Shown piece by piece: positions 1 through 6,076 of a DNA stretch of 6,076 bases. The position numbers were made by a program, and so were the translations under genes. The stretch is taken from positions 1 to 6,076 of the forward strand of contig CAKKRB010000123.1 in assembly GCA_919902485.1 (NCBI GenBank), read 5' to 3'. Below the pieces are notes generated by a model, which was given only the letters and a program-made list of their open reading frames with translations, did not search any database and was not told the origin of the DNA. Origin of the DNA: Omnitrophica bacterium GWA2_41_15. GTDB lineage: Bacteria > Omnitrophota > Gorgyraeia > Gorgyraeales > Gorgyraeaceae. Position 1 is the first letter of the stretch. Every line of letters starts with the position of its first letter.

Positions 1-2153
1 AACCTGCCGGGTTTGTAGCCTCTCATCCTGGATTCAGGAAGTTTTGCGAATATATCCCGTATAAAAGAAAACACGCCTGTGTAAGTTACTGGATTTGAAC
101 GAGGCGTCCTGCCTATAGGCGACTGGTCAACCACAATAACTTTATCTATATTCTCAATGCCTTCAATTCCATCGTGCAGGCCTGGCTTTTCCTTTGACCC
201 GTAAAATTTCTTTGCCAGGGCCTTATATAAAATATCGTCCACAAGCGTGCTTTTGCCTGAACCTGATACGCCTGTGATGCACACAAGAAGGCCCAAGGGT
301 ATCTGTATATCTATATTTTTCAGGTTATGCTCTCTCGCATTCCTGATAACCAGAGATCTGTTTTTAACAGCCTTTCTTCTTTTTTCAGGAATACCTATTT
401 TTAATTCTCCGCGTAAATAACTGCCCGTAAGAGATTCTTTGGAATTAATGATATCATCAATAGCGCCTTCAGCTACTATGTATCCGCCGTGTTTACCCGC
501 GCCAGGCCCAAGGTCTATGATATAATCCGCATTTCGTATGGTAGCTTCATCATGCTCAACTACTATGAGGGTATTTCCGATATCCCTCAATGCCTTAAGC
601 GTATCAAGAAGCTTTGCGTTATCCTTCTGGTGAAGGCCTATGCTTGGTTCGTCCAGGACATAAAGCACGCCCACCAGGCCTGCGCCTATTTGAGTAGCAA
701 GCCTTATCCTCTGCGCCTCTCCGCCTGAAAGCGTAGAGCTGATCCTGTTGAACGTAAGATAATCAAGGCCCACATTGGCCATAAAATCAAGCCTCTCCCG
801 TATCTCTTTTAAAATCTGATGCGCAATCCTGGATTGAGTTTCTGTAAGCTTTAATTCTGAAAAGAATTTTTTTGCATCCCTCACTGAAAAGCCTGAGACA
901 TCGCTTATTGATATATTATTTATTTTTATCGAAAGCGCCTCGGGCTTAAGCCTTTTACCTTTACACTCAGGGCAGATGGAAATAGTTGTGTATTTATTTA
1001 TTTCAGCTCTCATAAATTCGCTGTCCGTATCTTTCAATCTCCTTAACAGGTTTGGCACAACGCCTTCAAAATAAACACCCCACTCTGCCCGCTTTGAACC
1101 GTAAAGTATAACGTCTCTTATTTTCTTTGGAATCTTATCAAACCGTGTATCTATATCAAAGCCGTATTCCTGCCCTAATTTTCTCAAGAGCCTTCTGTAA
1201 TGCAAGATTATCCTCATACCTCCTACGCGCCATGGCCTGACAGCCTCCCTCAATGATTTTGTTTTATCAGGTATTACAAGTTCAGGGTCTATATCCATTA
1301 TTGTGCCAAGGCCGTCGCATGTGCGGCATGCGCCGTAAGGACTGTTAAAAGAAAACATCCTTGGCTCAATCTCTTCATAATTCACCCCGCATTCAGGGCA
1401 TGCGTATAATTCACTGAAAAGTTCATCCTCCTGGCCGCTTTTATTTACCAACATCAGGCCATTGCCTACCTTTAACGCTGTCTCCACAGAATCAGCCAGC
1501 CTTTCCCTTATGCCTTTTTCAATCGTAATCCTGTCTACTATAACTTCTATCTCGTGCTTTTTGAATTTATCCAGCTTTATTTTTTCATCAAGAGAAATTA
1601 CGTTGCCATCCAGCCTTATTCTTACAAAACCCTGTTTTTTTAATTCACTGAAAAGACTTTGATATTCGCCTTTTCTGCCTCTTATGACAGGCGCCAGTAT
1701 CAAAATAGGCGCAGATTCAGGATATTTTAAAATCCTGTCTATTATCTCATCCTGGCTCTGCTGTTTTATTTCCTTGCCGCATTTGTAACAATACGGCTTT
1801 CCTATGCGGCTAAAAAGAAGCCTCAGGTAATCGTATATTTCCGTAGTGGTGCCGACCGTAGAGCGGGGATTCCCGCCAGCCTTTCTCTGTTCAATAGAAA
1901 TAGAGGGGGACAAACCCTCTATATGTTCCACGTCAGGCTTCTCAAGCTGCTCTAAAAACTGCCTGGCATAAACAGAAAGGCTTTCCACGTATCTCCGCTG
2001 GCCCTCTGCGTATATTGTATCAAAGGCAAGCGAGGATTTCCCTGAACCGCTTAAGCCTGTAATCACCACAAGCTTATTCCTGGGAATCTCAAGGTTTATA
2101 TTCTTGAGATTATGCTCCTTTGCCCCGAATATTTTTATAACCTTTTCTTCCAT
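1..2153 (-). CDS. uvrA: UvrA, excinuclease ABC subunit A (partial, C-terminus beyond left edge)
   Basis: UvrA is the DNA-damage sensor of nucleotide excision repair: a dimeric twin-ABC ATPase that loads UvrB at lesions in the cytoplasm. The window holds codons 1-717 of a protein usually near 940 residues. Visible in order: first Walker A GLSGSGKS (33-40, K39); a CxxC at C122/C125; the UvrB-binding/insertion region; the zinc-type pairs C252-x2-C255 and C276-x2-C279 (CPEC...CRTC); ABC signature LSGGEAQR (475-482); Walker B VLDEPS (D501, E502); H-loop VEHD (H534); second Walker A GVSGSGKST (628-636, K634); and SPIGRTPRSNPVTY. The reading ends at RGYKPGR, just before the second zinc finger, the second LSGGE signature and Walker B of NBD2, which must lie outside the window. 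The ATG at 2153 begins MEEKVIKIFGAKEHNLKN, a normal UvrA N-terminus. It overlaps the end of the upstream M20 gene by 44 nt, so coupled translation is likely. No frameshift was seen. Identification is certain. Confidence 0.98.
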   Translation of the reverse strand, partial: MEEKVIKIFGAKEHNLKNINLEIPRNKLVVITGLSGSGKSSLAFDTIYAEGQRRYVESLSVYARQFLEQLEKPDVEHIEGLSPSISIEQRKAGGNPRSTVGTTTEIYDYLRLLFSRIGKPYCYKCGKEIKQQSQDEIIDRILKYPESAPILILAPVIRGRKGEYQSLFSELKKQGFVRIRLDGNVISLDEKIKLDKFKKHEIEVIVDRITIEKGIRERLADSVETALKVGNGLMLVNKSGQEDELFSELYACPECGVNYEEIEPRMFSFNSPYGACRTCDGLGTIMDIDPELVIPDKTKSLREAVRPWRVGGMRIILHYRRLLRKLGQEYGFDIDTRFDKIPKKIRDVILYGSKRAEWGVYFEGVVPNLLRRLKDTDSEFMRAEINKYTTISICPECKGKRLKPEALSIKINNISISDVSGFSVRDAKKFFSELKLTETQSRIAHQILKEIRERLDFMANVGLDYLTFNRISSTLSGGEAQRIRLATQIGAGLVGVLYVLDEPSIGLHQKDNAKLLDTLKALRDIGNTLIVVEHDEATIRNADYIIDLGPGAGKHGGYIVAEGAIDDIINSKESLTGSYLRGELKIGIPEKRRKAVKNRSLVIRNAREHNLKNIDIQIPLGLLVCITGVSGSGKSTLVDDILYKALAKKFYGSKEKPGLHDGIEGIENIDKVIVVDQSPIGRTPRSNPVTYTGVFSFIRDIFAKLPESRMRGYKPGR

Positions 2154-3486
2154 AACAATTTTTTCCCGTTAATTCACAAAACGAGTATGACTTGTTTTGT
2201 GAATTAAGGCGTTTTATAATTAGCGCATAGACATTTGCTGTATCTACAAGACTATCAATATAAACAAATTCATTATCGCTGTGCCATTTTTCTCCGCCGC
2301 TCGCGCTATAACCAAGGCTGGGTATACCTTTCCACATAAAATACCGCATGTCAGTGGCGCCTGGCATAACGCTGAAATTCGCTTTCCTGCCTATTGTTGC
2401 CTTTATAGAATCAGCTGCTGTTTTAAAAAATGCATCATCTCTTTTGGATATTGCAGGGCTGCCTTGCGAAACAAATCTTATGTTAACTTTAGAATCTTTG
2501 CACCTTTTGTTGAATTTATTGATTACAGCCTTTATTTCTTTTTTTGCGGCGCCTATATTTTCTTCTGGTATCAAGCGCCTGTCTATGCTGAACTTCGCAA
2601 TGCCGGGAACCACGTTTATCTTAACGCCTCCTTCTAAAAACCCTCCCATTACAAAAGTCGCGTTTTTAGAAATAGCGTCTCGCATATTATACCGCGTCTT
2701 TCTCTTCAAGATTTTATTCTTTAATTTTTCCAGTTCATCTACAAGCATATTCATTCTCTCAAAAGAATTAACTCCTTTATAAGGCATTGACCCGTGCGCT
2801 GATTTTCCTATAACCTCTATCTCAGCCCACAAGACACCTTTATTGCCCACTGAGATATAATTTCCAGAATAGCCTTCGCTCATCGCATAATCTGCTTTTA
2901 CAAGGCCTTTGCCAACAAGATATCCTAACCCTGTCCTGCCACCAATCTCTTCATCAGGCGTAAAAGAAAGCTGTATATTTATTTTCGGATTTATACTGCA
3001 TTCATTCAGGGCTTTTAACGCAAACAATGCGCTTGCAATAGTTCCCTTCATATCCTCTGAGCCGCGGCCGTAAATCCTGCCATCTTTTACCATTGCCCTA
3101 AAAGGGTCTGTTTTCCATTTATCAGTAGCAGGCACTACATCGTAATGAAAATTTATATGAAATGTCTTCCTGTATCCCTCATCTAAATCAGCAACCAGGC
3201 TTATTCTTTTTGAACCGCCCTTAACTCCATATTTATCAAGCACCTGTTTCGGAGTAACGTATTTCCTGACAGCTAATCCAAGTTTTATGCATTCTCCTTC
3301 AAGAAAATCCACCATCTTCTCATAATTCTCCCCGGGAGGATTTATTGTAGGAATTTCTATTAAATTTGAAAGCAGCTTAATTGCATATTTTTTATTTGCT
3401 CTTAAATAACTTTTTATTTTATCTTCTATTCCCTTAAGCATAGCCTGTCCCGAGCGAAGCCGAGGGAAGCCTCGAGCCTTGAGCAT
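2110..3486 (-). CDS. M20 family metallohydrolase (ArgE/DapE/ACY1/CPG2 type)
   Basis: This is a di-zinc amidohydrolase/peptidase of the M20 family, a cytoplasmic enzyme type that removes acyl groups from amino acids or cuts small peptides. All catalytic positions are visible in the 458-residue reading: H114-x-D116 in FHYDVVP; D145 in RGSEDMKG (bridging metal ligand); E179-E180 in TPDEE (general base and ligand); E204 in AMSEG; H231 in GKSAHGSMP of the lid/dimerisation domain (about 225-335); R381 in TDMRYF; and H402 in WHSDNEF (last ligand). Substrate cannot be told from the sequence: acetylornithine, succinyl-diaminopimelate and dipeptides are all possible. The ATG at 3486 sits 3 nt after the upstream stop and has GAGGGG 9 nt before it, so it is the best start. 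Residues 1-15 come from a repeat insert; MLKGIEDK at residue 16 looks like the ancestral start. Residues from about 428 come from a palindrome and out-of-frame uvrA sequence, so both ends are atypical. Confidence 0.93.
   Translation of the reverse strand: MLKARGFPRLRSGQAMLKGIEDKIKSYLRANKKYAIKLLSNLIEIPTINPPGENYEKMVDFLEGECIKLGLAVRKYVTPKQVLDKYGVKGGSKRISLVADLDEGYRKTFHINFHYDVVPATDKWKTDPFRAMVKDGRIYGRGSEDMKGTIASALFALKALNECSINPKINIQLSFTPDEEIGGRTGLGYLVGKGLVKADYAMSEGYSGNYISVGNKGVLWAEIEVIGKSAHGSMPYKGVNSFERMNMLVDELEKLKNKILKRKTRYNMRDAISKNATFVMGGFLEGGVKINVVPGIAKFSIDRRLIPEENIGAAKKEIKAVINKFNKRCKDSKVNIRFVSQGSPAISKRDDAFFKTAADSIKATIGRKANFSVMPGATDMRYFMWKGIPSLGYSASGGEKWHSDNEFVYIDSLVDTANVYALIIKRLNSQNKSYSFCELTGKNCYGRKGYKNIRGKGA
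2169..2207. repeat. 39-nt palindrome at the M20/uvrA junction
   Basis: Perfect 14-bp inverted arms (2169-2182 TTAATTCACAAAAC and 2194-2207 GTTTTGTGAATTAA) surround an 11-nt centre that pairs 3 bp further. In plus-strand RNA a G·U pair joins the two stems. In minus-strand RNA that position is an A·C mismatch. It lies inside the last codons of the M20 gene and ends 15 nt before the uvrA ATG, right beside its weak SD-like CGGGA. No U tract follows it in the direction of transcription, so it is not a standard terminator. It may be a small mobile palindrome, an mRNA-stabilising hairpin or a control of uvrA translation; the sequence does not decide. Confidence 0.8.
3442..3486 (-). repeat. 45-bp in-frame RLRSGQA-type repeat insert
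   Basis: Between two in-frame ATGs (3486 and 3441), 45 nt encode MLKARGFPRLRSGQA, after which MLKG restarts. The segment contains tandem 10-mers differing at one base (3451-3460 CGAGCGAAGC, 3461-3470 CGAGGGAAGC) and a short stem (3461-3465 with 3470-3474). Near-identical copies of ATGCTYAAGG flank it (plus-strand 3432-3441 and 3477-3486), as a target duplication would. GC content is well above that of the surrounding gene. From memory, RLRSGQA-like peptides recur at the ends of unrelated proteins in uncultured bacteria; that was not checked here. Confidence 0.7.
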
Positions 3487-3489
3487 AAA

Positions 3490-5487
3490 TTATTTCCCCT
3501 CTAACAGATCCGCCTCATTATATTCTAAGCCTGCTTCTTTGAAAAGTCCTTTTTGCCTATAAATATCTCCTAATAATCTATGCGCCCTGCTATCGTAAGG
3601 ATCCAGTTTTAGATACCTGCTGAATTGCTTGAATGCATTCTCGATATCCCCTGTTTCCATGTACGCCAAGCCAAGCGCATAAGATGCCTGCCTGAGATAA
3701 GGGCTTATCTTTAAAGATTTTTTCAAAACCGAAAGCCCGCGTTCCTTTTCGCCCATGCTTAAATAAAGCGCGCCCATATTTGCATAAAGCTCAGGTGAAT
3801 CCGGATGATACTTTAAAAGCCTCTGTAATAATTTCATAGCATCATCTATTCTCCTGGTGTTTATATAGATGGCTGATAAATTATTGCCTGCCTGCAGAAA
3901 TCCGGGGTTGGCTTCAAGCAGTTTCACGTAAATCTCTTCTGCGGATTTTAATTCTCCTATCTTTTCAAAAAACATAGCTGTATTCATATTGGTATCAGCC
4001 GCCTCCAGTTTTTTTTCCTTAAAATTAAGCTGGAATTTTTCTATTGCTACGCTGTTTTCAGGGATTTTTTGTAAAAACACGGCGGAATTCCTGTCGTAAT
4101 ACACCAGGGCCCATTTATCTCCGGCATATAAATATTTCAACAGCCTTGCTGTATCGCTGAACAAATGCCTCAATAGCACAATGTTGAAGTTATGCTCTTT
4201 CTGCAGATTTTCCAGCTCTTTCGGGTAATTTTGCGCTCCTCTGTAAAATTTATACAGATCCTCCCCGTACAGCTCAGTCCTTGTGTCTATGAAAATCCTT
4301 TTTTCCGGGTAAAATCTGTATCCTATATACGGGCCAAAGTCCATAGTATTGAATATCCTGCCTTTTATATTATTTTTTTCAAGAAAATCGCACGCGCCTG
4401 AAGGCATCAAAAGGGCTGAAAGCCTGGACTCTGTCTTTCTCAAACCTGACTGGTTGAGAGATATATAATATCTGCCTGACATAAAAAAATATATAAGCCA
4501 GCATATGGCCAGTATCAGCACGCTATAATATTTTCTGGCATTTATATTTTTTATTGCACCTGCTTCTTCTAAATTCATGCCACCCAGAGGCATAGCCACA
4601 AATATAAAAATAGGCATATTCCTGGCTGCCGCATAAGCTGCTAGAAATGAAGCTGAAAAAACCAGTATATGCCTAAGCTTTGCTTTCTTGAGGTTAATAA
4701 GAAAGGTCATACTTGAAATAATGGCCAATAGCCAGAAAAAAACATACCTTCCAAAACCAGACCTGGCAGGCAACATTAATTCATTTACATCCTGCATATA
4801 AATCTTATGACTGGTAAATACTTTTATAAATACCTCTGCAGGATAAATCGCGCCTTTATAAAAATTAGGGTTTATAAAAACTGCTGCGCATGTGGCTAAG
4901 AAAACATAGCCTAATTTTCTGGCCCTGATTTTATCTCCGGACAAAAACTCTCCCAGGGTATAAAGAAATACAAGCAAAGGTCCTAATATAAAATAACCAT
5001 GCATATTGGCCCATAAAATTTGCAGAAATGGCAAAAAGTACGGTTTCTTTTCTTTTTCCAGGATATACAAAAAGGCGCAAAATAACAGATAGGAAAACAG
5101 TTCAGGCCTTACAAATGAGCGGTATCCAAACGCAAGAACTGAAAGCATTATAAAAAATACAGGGTAAAATATTTTTCTACTATCTCCGGAGGAGATTAAA
5201 AAAAGAATGAAAAAACACAAAGATATTATTAATGCCTTGAGGATATTCAGGCCCAGGCAGCCATATAATGTAAAAATAATATAAAACAGGATTTGCGAAA
5301 ACCAGGCGTGATCTATCCATTCCCGACTATGAAGGGTATAGGAAAAAATATCTGCACGCGGAATTTGCAGATTTTTTAAAATATATTCCCCGCTTTTAAG
5401 GTTCCACCACAGGTCAGCGTCTAATATTGTATTTATCTGGGATATGACCAGAAGCGCAAACAGAAGGATTAGTATTAGGGGGCGCAT
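3490..5487 (-). CDS. Polytopic membrane protein with C-terminal TPR repeats (GT-C-like, function unknown)
   Basis: Integral membrane protein of 665 residues from the ATG at 5487 (MRPLILILL). TM1 is at 2-19. A loop follows with DADLWWNLKSGEYIL (23-37), IPRADIFSYT (42-51) and WIDHAWFSQ (57-65), an acidic/aromatic first loop like that of GT-C-type glycosyltransferase-related proteins. About nine further hydrophobic segments run to residue 337. A soluble domain (about 358-474) carries GRIFNTMDFGPYIGYRFYP and IFIDTRTELYG, and about five TPR units (about 493-664) have the usual G/A-x-x-Y and P signatures. Lipid-linked sugar transfer outside the membrane is a guess; no substrate is evident. Start choice: the frame stays open to an ATG at 5628, but that overlaps the small gene in another frame and adds a basic, non-family-like leader. 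An ATG at 5559, 1 nt after the small gene's stop, is the real alternative (689 aa, coupled). The 5487 start lacks a clear SD but directly precedes TM1. Confidence 0.85.
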   Translation of the reverse strand: MRPLILILLFALLVISQINTILDADLWWNLKSGEYILKNLQIPRADIFSYTLHSREWIDHAWFSQILFYIIFTLYGCLGLNILKALIISLCFFILFLISSGDSRKIFYPVFFIMLSVLAFGYRSFVRPELFSYLLFCAFLYILEKEKKPYFLPFLQILWANMHGYFILGPLLVFLYTLGEFLSGDKIRARKLGYVFLATCAAVFINPNFYKGAIYPAEVFIKVFTSHKIYMQDVNELMLPARSGFGRYVFFWLLAIISSMTFLINLKKAKLRHILVFSASFLAAYAAARNMPIFIFVAMPLGGMNLEEAGAIKNINARKYYSVLILAICWLIYFFMSGRYYISLNQSGLRKTESRLSALLMPSGACDFLEKNNIKGRIFNTMDFGPYIGYRFYPEKRIFIDTRTELYGEDLYKFYRGAQNYPKELENLQKEHNFNIVLLRHLFSDTARLLKYLYAGDKWALVYYDRNSAVFLQKIPENSVAIEKFQLNFKEKKLEAADTNMNTAMFFEKIGELKSAEEIYVKLLEANPGFLQAGNNLSAIYINTRRIDDAMKLLQRLLKYHPDSPELYANMGALYLSMGEKERGLSVLKKSLKISPYLRQASYALGLAYMETGDIENAFKQFSRYLKLDPYDSRAHRLLGDIYRQKGLFKEAGLEYNEADLLEGK
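3496..3501 (-). promoter_or_regulatory. Shine-Dalgarno site for the M20 gene
   Basis: GAGGGG on the minus strand lies 9 nt before the ATG at 3486 and inside the last codons (GAG GGG) of the upstream TPR gene. It decides the start: the second ATG at 3441 is 54 nt away and has only a GGGACAGG at poor spacing. The arrangement implies coupled translation of the two genes. Confidence 0.7.
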
Positions 5488-5503
5488 AACAAATGTTACT
5501 GAG

Positions 5504-5543
5504 CGGCGCCATACTAACCCTTGAAAAGTATAATATGGCGCCG
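5504..5543. repeat. GC-rich inverted repeat in the leader of the TPR gene
   Basis: Perfect 10-bp arms (5504-5513 CGGCGCCATA and 5534-5543 TATGGCGCCG) are separated by 20 nt. In minus-strand RNA they extend through a G·U pair and two A-U pairs, leaving a 14-nt loop. It lies between the stop of the small gene and the preferred TPR start at 5487, and no clean U tract follows. It could lower expression of the membrane gene relative to the small gene, protect the 3' end of the small mRNA, or be a repeat insert read in frame if translation starts at 5559. Confidence 0.6.
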
Positions 5544-5560
5544 TCGAAGTATAAAACATC

Positions 5561-5683
5561 TTATCTTTTTTTCTTCTTCTTTCCACCGCGAGCCATCTTT
5601 GCTCTGGAGATATCGCCGTGCTTGTCAATGAAATAAAGATATCCCTTTTCCTTCTTTACTCCGCATTTTAGTACTTTTTCCAT
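5561..5683 (-). CDS. 40-aa lysine-tailed conserved small protein, function unknown
   Basis: The gene encodes MEKVLKCGVKKEKGYLYFI, then DKHGDISRAKMARGG, then KKKKKR and a TAA stop. It is soluble and strongly basic, with one cysteine (C7), no signal peptide and no membrane segment. The aromatic core GYLYFID could form a short beta hairpin, and the C-terminal K5R tail suggests binding to nucleic acid or the ribosome; both are inference. I recall very similar short hypothetical proteins (GYLYFIDK-GD-SRAKMARGGKK) in diverse uncultured bacteria, but no function. Support for a real gene: AAGGGGGTGAT at proper spacing before the ATG, a start 33 nt after the nadX stop, a stop beside the next gene, and sensible codon use. 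A longer membrane-gene frame starting at 5628 would run through it in another frame and should be rejected. It is easily missed because of its length. Confidence 0.85.
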   Translation of the reverse strand: MEKVLKCGVKKEKGYLYFIDKHGDISRAKMARGGKKKKKR

Positions 5684-5688
5684 CCTTA

Positions 5689-5699
5689 ATCACCCCCTT
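5689..5699 (-). promoter_or_regulatory. Near-perfect Shine-Dalgarno site for the small gene
   Basis: The minus strand reads AAGGGGGTGAT, 10 of 11 matches to AAGGAGGTGAT, the complement of the 16S rRNA 3' end. The G run ends 9 nt before the ATG at 5683. It is much the strongest such site in the window. It fixes the start of the 40-aa protein and suggests high translation compared with its neighbours. Confidence 0.85.
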
Positions 5700-5706
5700 C
5701 CTCTTT

Positions 5707-5725
5707 ATGATTTTATTCAAATCAT
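5707..5725. other. Short AT-rich hairpin over the nadX stop codon
   Basis: ATGATTT (5707-5713) and AAATCAT (5719-5725) form a perfect 7-bp stem with a 5-nt loop overlapping the TGA stop. It is AT-only apart from one G-C pair and has no U tract on the minus strand, so it is a weak structure, not a terminator. It may be chance. Confidence 0.35.
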
Positions 5726-6076
5726 CTCTTTTAGCTTAGCAATCGCCGAAAATATTGCGAGCTCGCTTGTTTTCGGATTAGCCTTGGACGGCACGTTCTC
5801 AGTTTTTGTCCAGAGCCTGCCAAACTCGCCTTCTACTTCTATCTCATGTGTATTCCTTGTGTATTCCGGAGACGTGAATATCCTTACATTTGTCCGGTCA
5901 GGACCAAGCCCGTATATGCTCAATGTAACAGCTACATTTATATTCTGCGGAAAATACTTTATAGCATCCTTTGCGGTCCCGGAATATAAAAGCGTTTCCC
6001 TGTCTATTTTCTCTATGTCTATATTTTTCTCTTTCAGGTAAGGCGAACCTGCCAGGCCTTTAAGCGGTTTTCTGGT
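5717..6076 (-). CDS. nadX: L-aspartate dehydrogenase, C-terminal part (start beyond right edge)
   Basis: The frame is open to the window edge and gives 119 residues plus a TGA stop. L-aspartate dehydrogenase oxidises aspartate with NAD(P)+ to iminoaspartate, the substrate of quinolinate synthase in de novo NAD synthesis; the enzyme is cytoplasmic. The C-terminal (catalytic, dimer-forming) domain is recognisable: TRKPLKGLAG, SGTAKDAIKYFPQNINVAVTLS, YGLGPDRTNVRI, TRNTHEIEVEGEFGRL and the closing ENVPSKANPKTS. The His in TRNTHEI (43 residues from the end) lies where the family has its catalytic histidine, judged from memory. The family is about 235-270 residues, so the NAD-binding N-terminal Rossmann half lies outside. 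An internal ATG at 5923 (MSIYGLGPD) only looks like a start because the frame is cut; in frame the codon before it is not a start context and homology continues upstream. No other NAD-pathway gene is in view. Confidence 0.93.
   Translation of the reverse strand, partial: TRKPLKGLAGSPYLKEKNIDIEKIDRETLLYSGTAKDAIKYFPQNINVAVTLSIYGLGPDRTNVRIFTSPEYTRNTHEIEVEGEFGRLWTKTENVPSKANPKTSELAIFSAIAKLKEMI

Noticed and set aside
489..728. Plus-strand open frame of 79 codons
   Set aside because: Antisense to the ABC signature/Walker B region of uvrA, with no SD and no recognisable protein.
1409..1655. 14-base direct repeat AATTCACTGAAAAG occurring twice in uvrA
   Set aside because: Both copies encode the same short peptide LFSEL in frame within normal UvrA sequence; shared codon choice is enough to explain it.
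1462..1662. Plus-strand open frame of 66 codons
   Set aside because: Shadow of uvrA. Its Ser/Leu-rich composition is typical of an antisense reading.
2169..2220. Intrinsic terminator after the M20 gene or uvrA
   Set aside because: The palindrome is followed by CGGGAAAAAA on the minus strand and GGCGTTTTATAA on the plus strand. Neither is a proper U tract, and uvrA begins 15 nt later.
2281..2782. Two overlapping plus-strand open frames (118 and 144 codons)
   Set aside because: Both lie antisense to the M20 gene, whose catalytic motifs prove the minus-strand reading.
4192..4401. Plus-strand open frame of 69 codons
   Set aside because: Antisense to the soluble domain of the TPR membrane protein; no independent support.
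5521..5534. Promoter-like TTGAAA and TATAAT on the plus strand
   Set aside because: The boxes are only 2 nt apart and no plus-strand gene follows.
5784..6041. Plus-strand open frame of 85 codons
   Set aside because: Antisense to the clear aspartate dehydrogenase C-terminus.

Overview
The window is an almost gap-free block of five genes, all on the minus strand and read right to left: the 3' part of an L-aspartate dehydrogenase gene (nadX-like, cut by the right edge), a 40-codon gene for a lysine-tailed small protein, a large polytopic membrane protein with a C-terminal TPR tail, an M20-family metallohydrolase (ArgE/DapE type), and the first 717 codons of uvrA (cut by the left edge). Junctions are tight: 33 nt, about 73 nt (1 nt if an earlier start is used), 3 nt, and a 44-nt overlap. 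No intrinsic terminator is visible between the genes, so one transcription unit is the simplest reading. No stretch over 100 nt lacks a gene. I see no tRNA, rRNA, CRISPR array or insertion sequence.

The organism is a bacterium with a moderately AT-rich genome. The type of TPR membrane protein, the small protein with the GYLYFID...SRAKMARGG core, and an in-frame RLRSGQA-type repeat are features I associate from memory with uncultured lineages such as Candidatus Omnitrophota and neighbours. That assignment is inference only.

The functions are mixed: NAD or aspartate metabolism (nadX), an envelope protein of unknown substrate, peptide or acyl-amino-acid hydrolysis (M20), and nucleotide excision repair (uvrA). 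They do not form an obvious pathway.

The most notable sequence structure lies at the gene junctions. Each holds a small palindrome or repeat: a short AT hairpin over the nadX stop; a 10-bp GC-rich inverted repeat between the small gene and the TPR gene; a 45-bp in-frame insert at the start of the M20 gene, flanked by near-identical ATGCTYAAGG copies; and a 39-nt near-perfect palindrome at the M20/uvrA junction that is read through into the M20 C-terminus. The last two resemble protein-embedded palindromic elements and may be mobile repeats. I found no convincing new multi-gene system. The 40-aa protein and the junction elements are the best leads.
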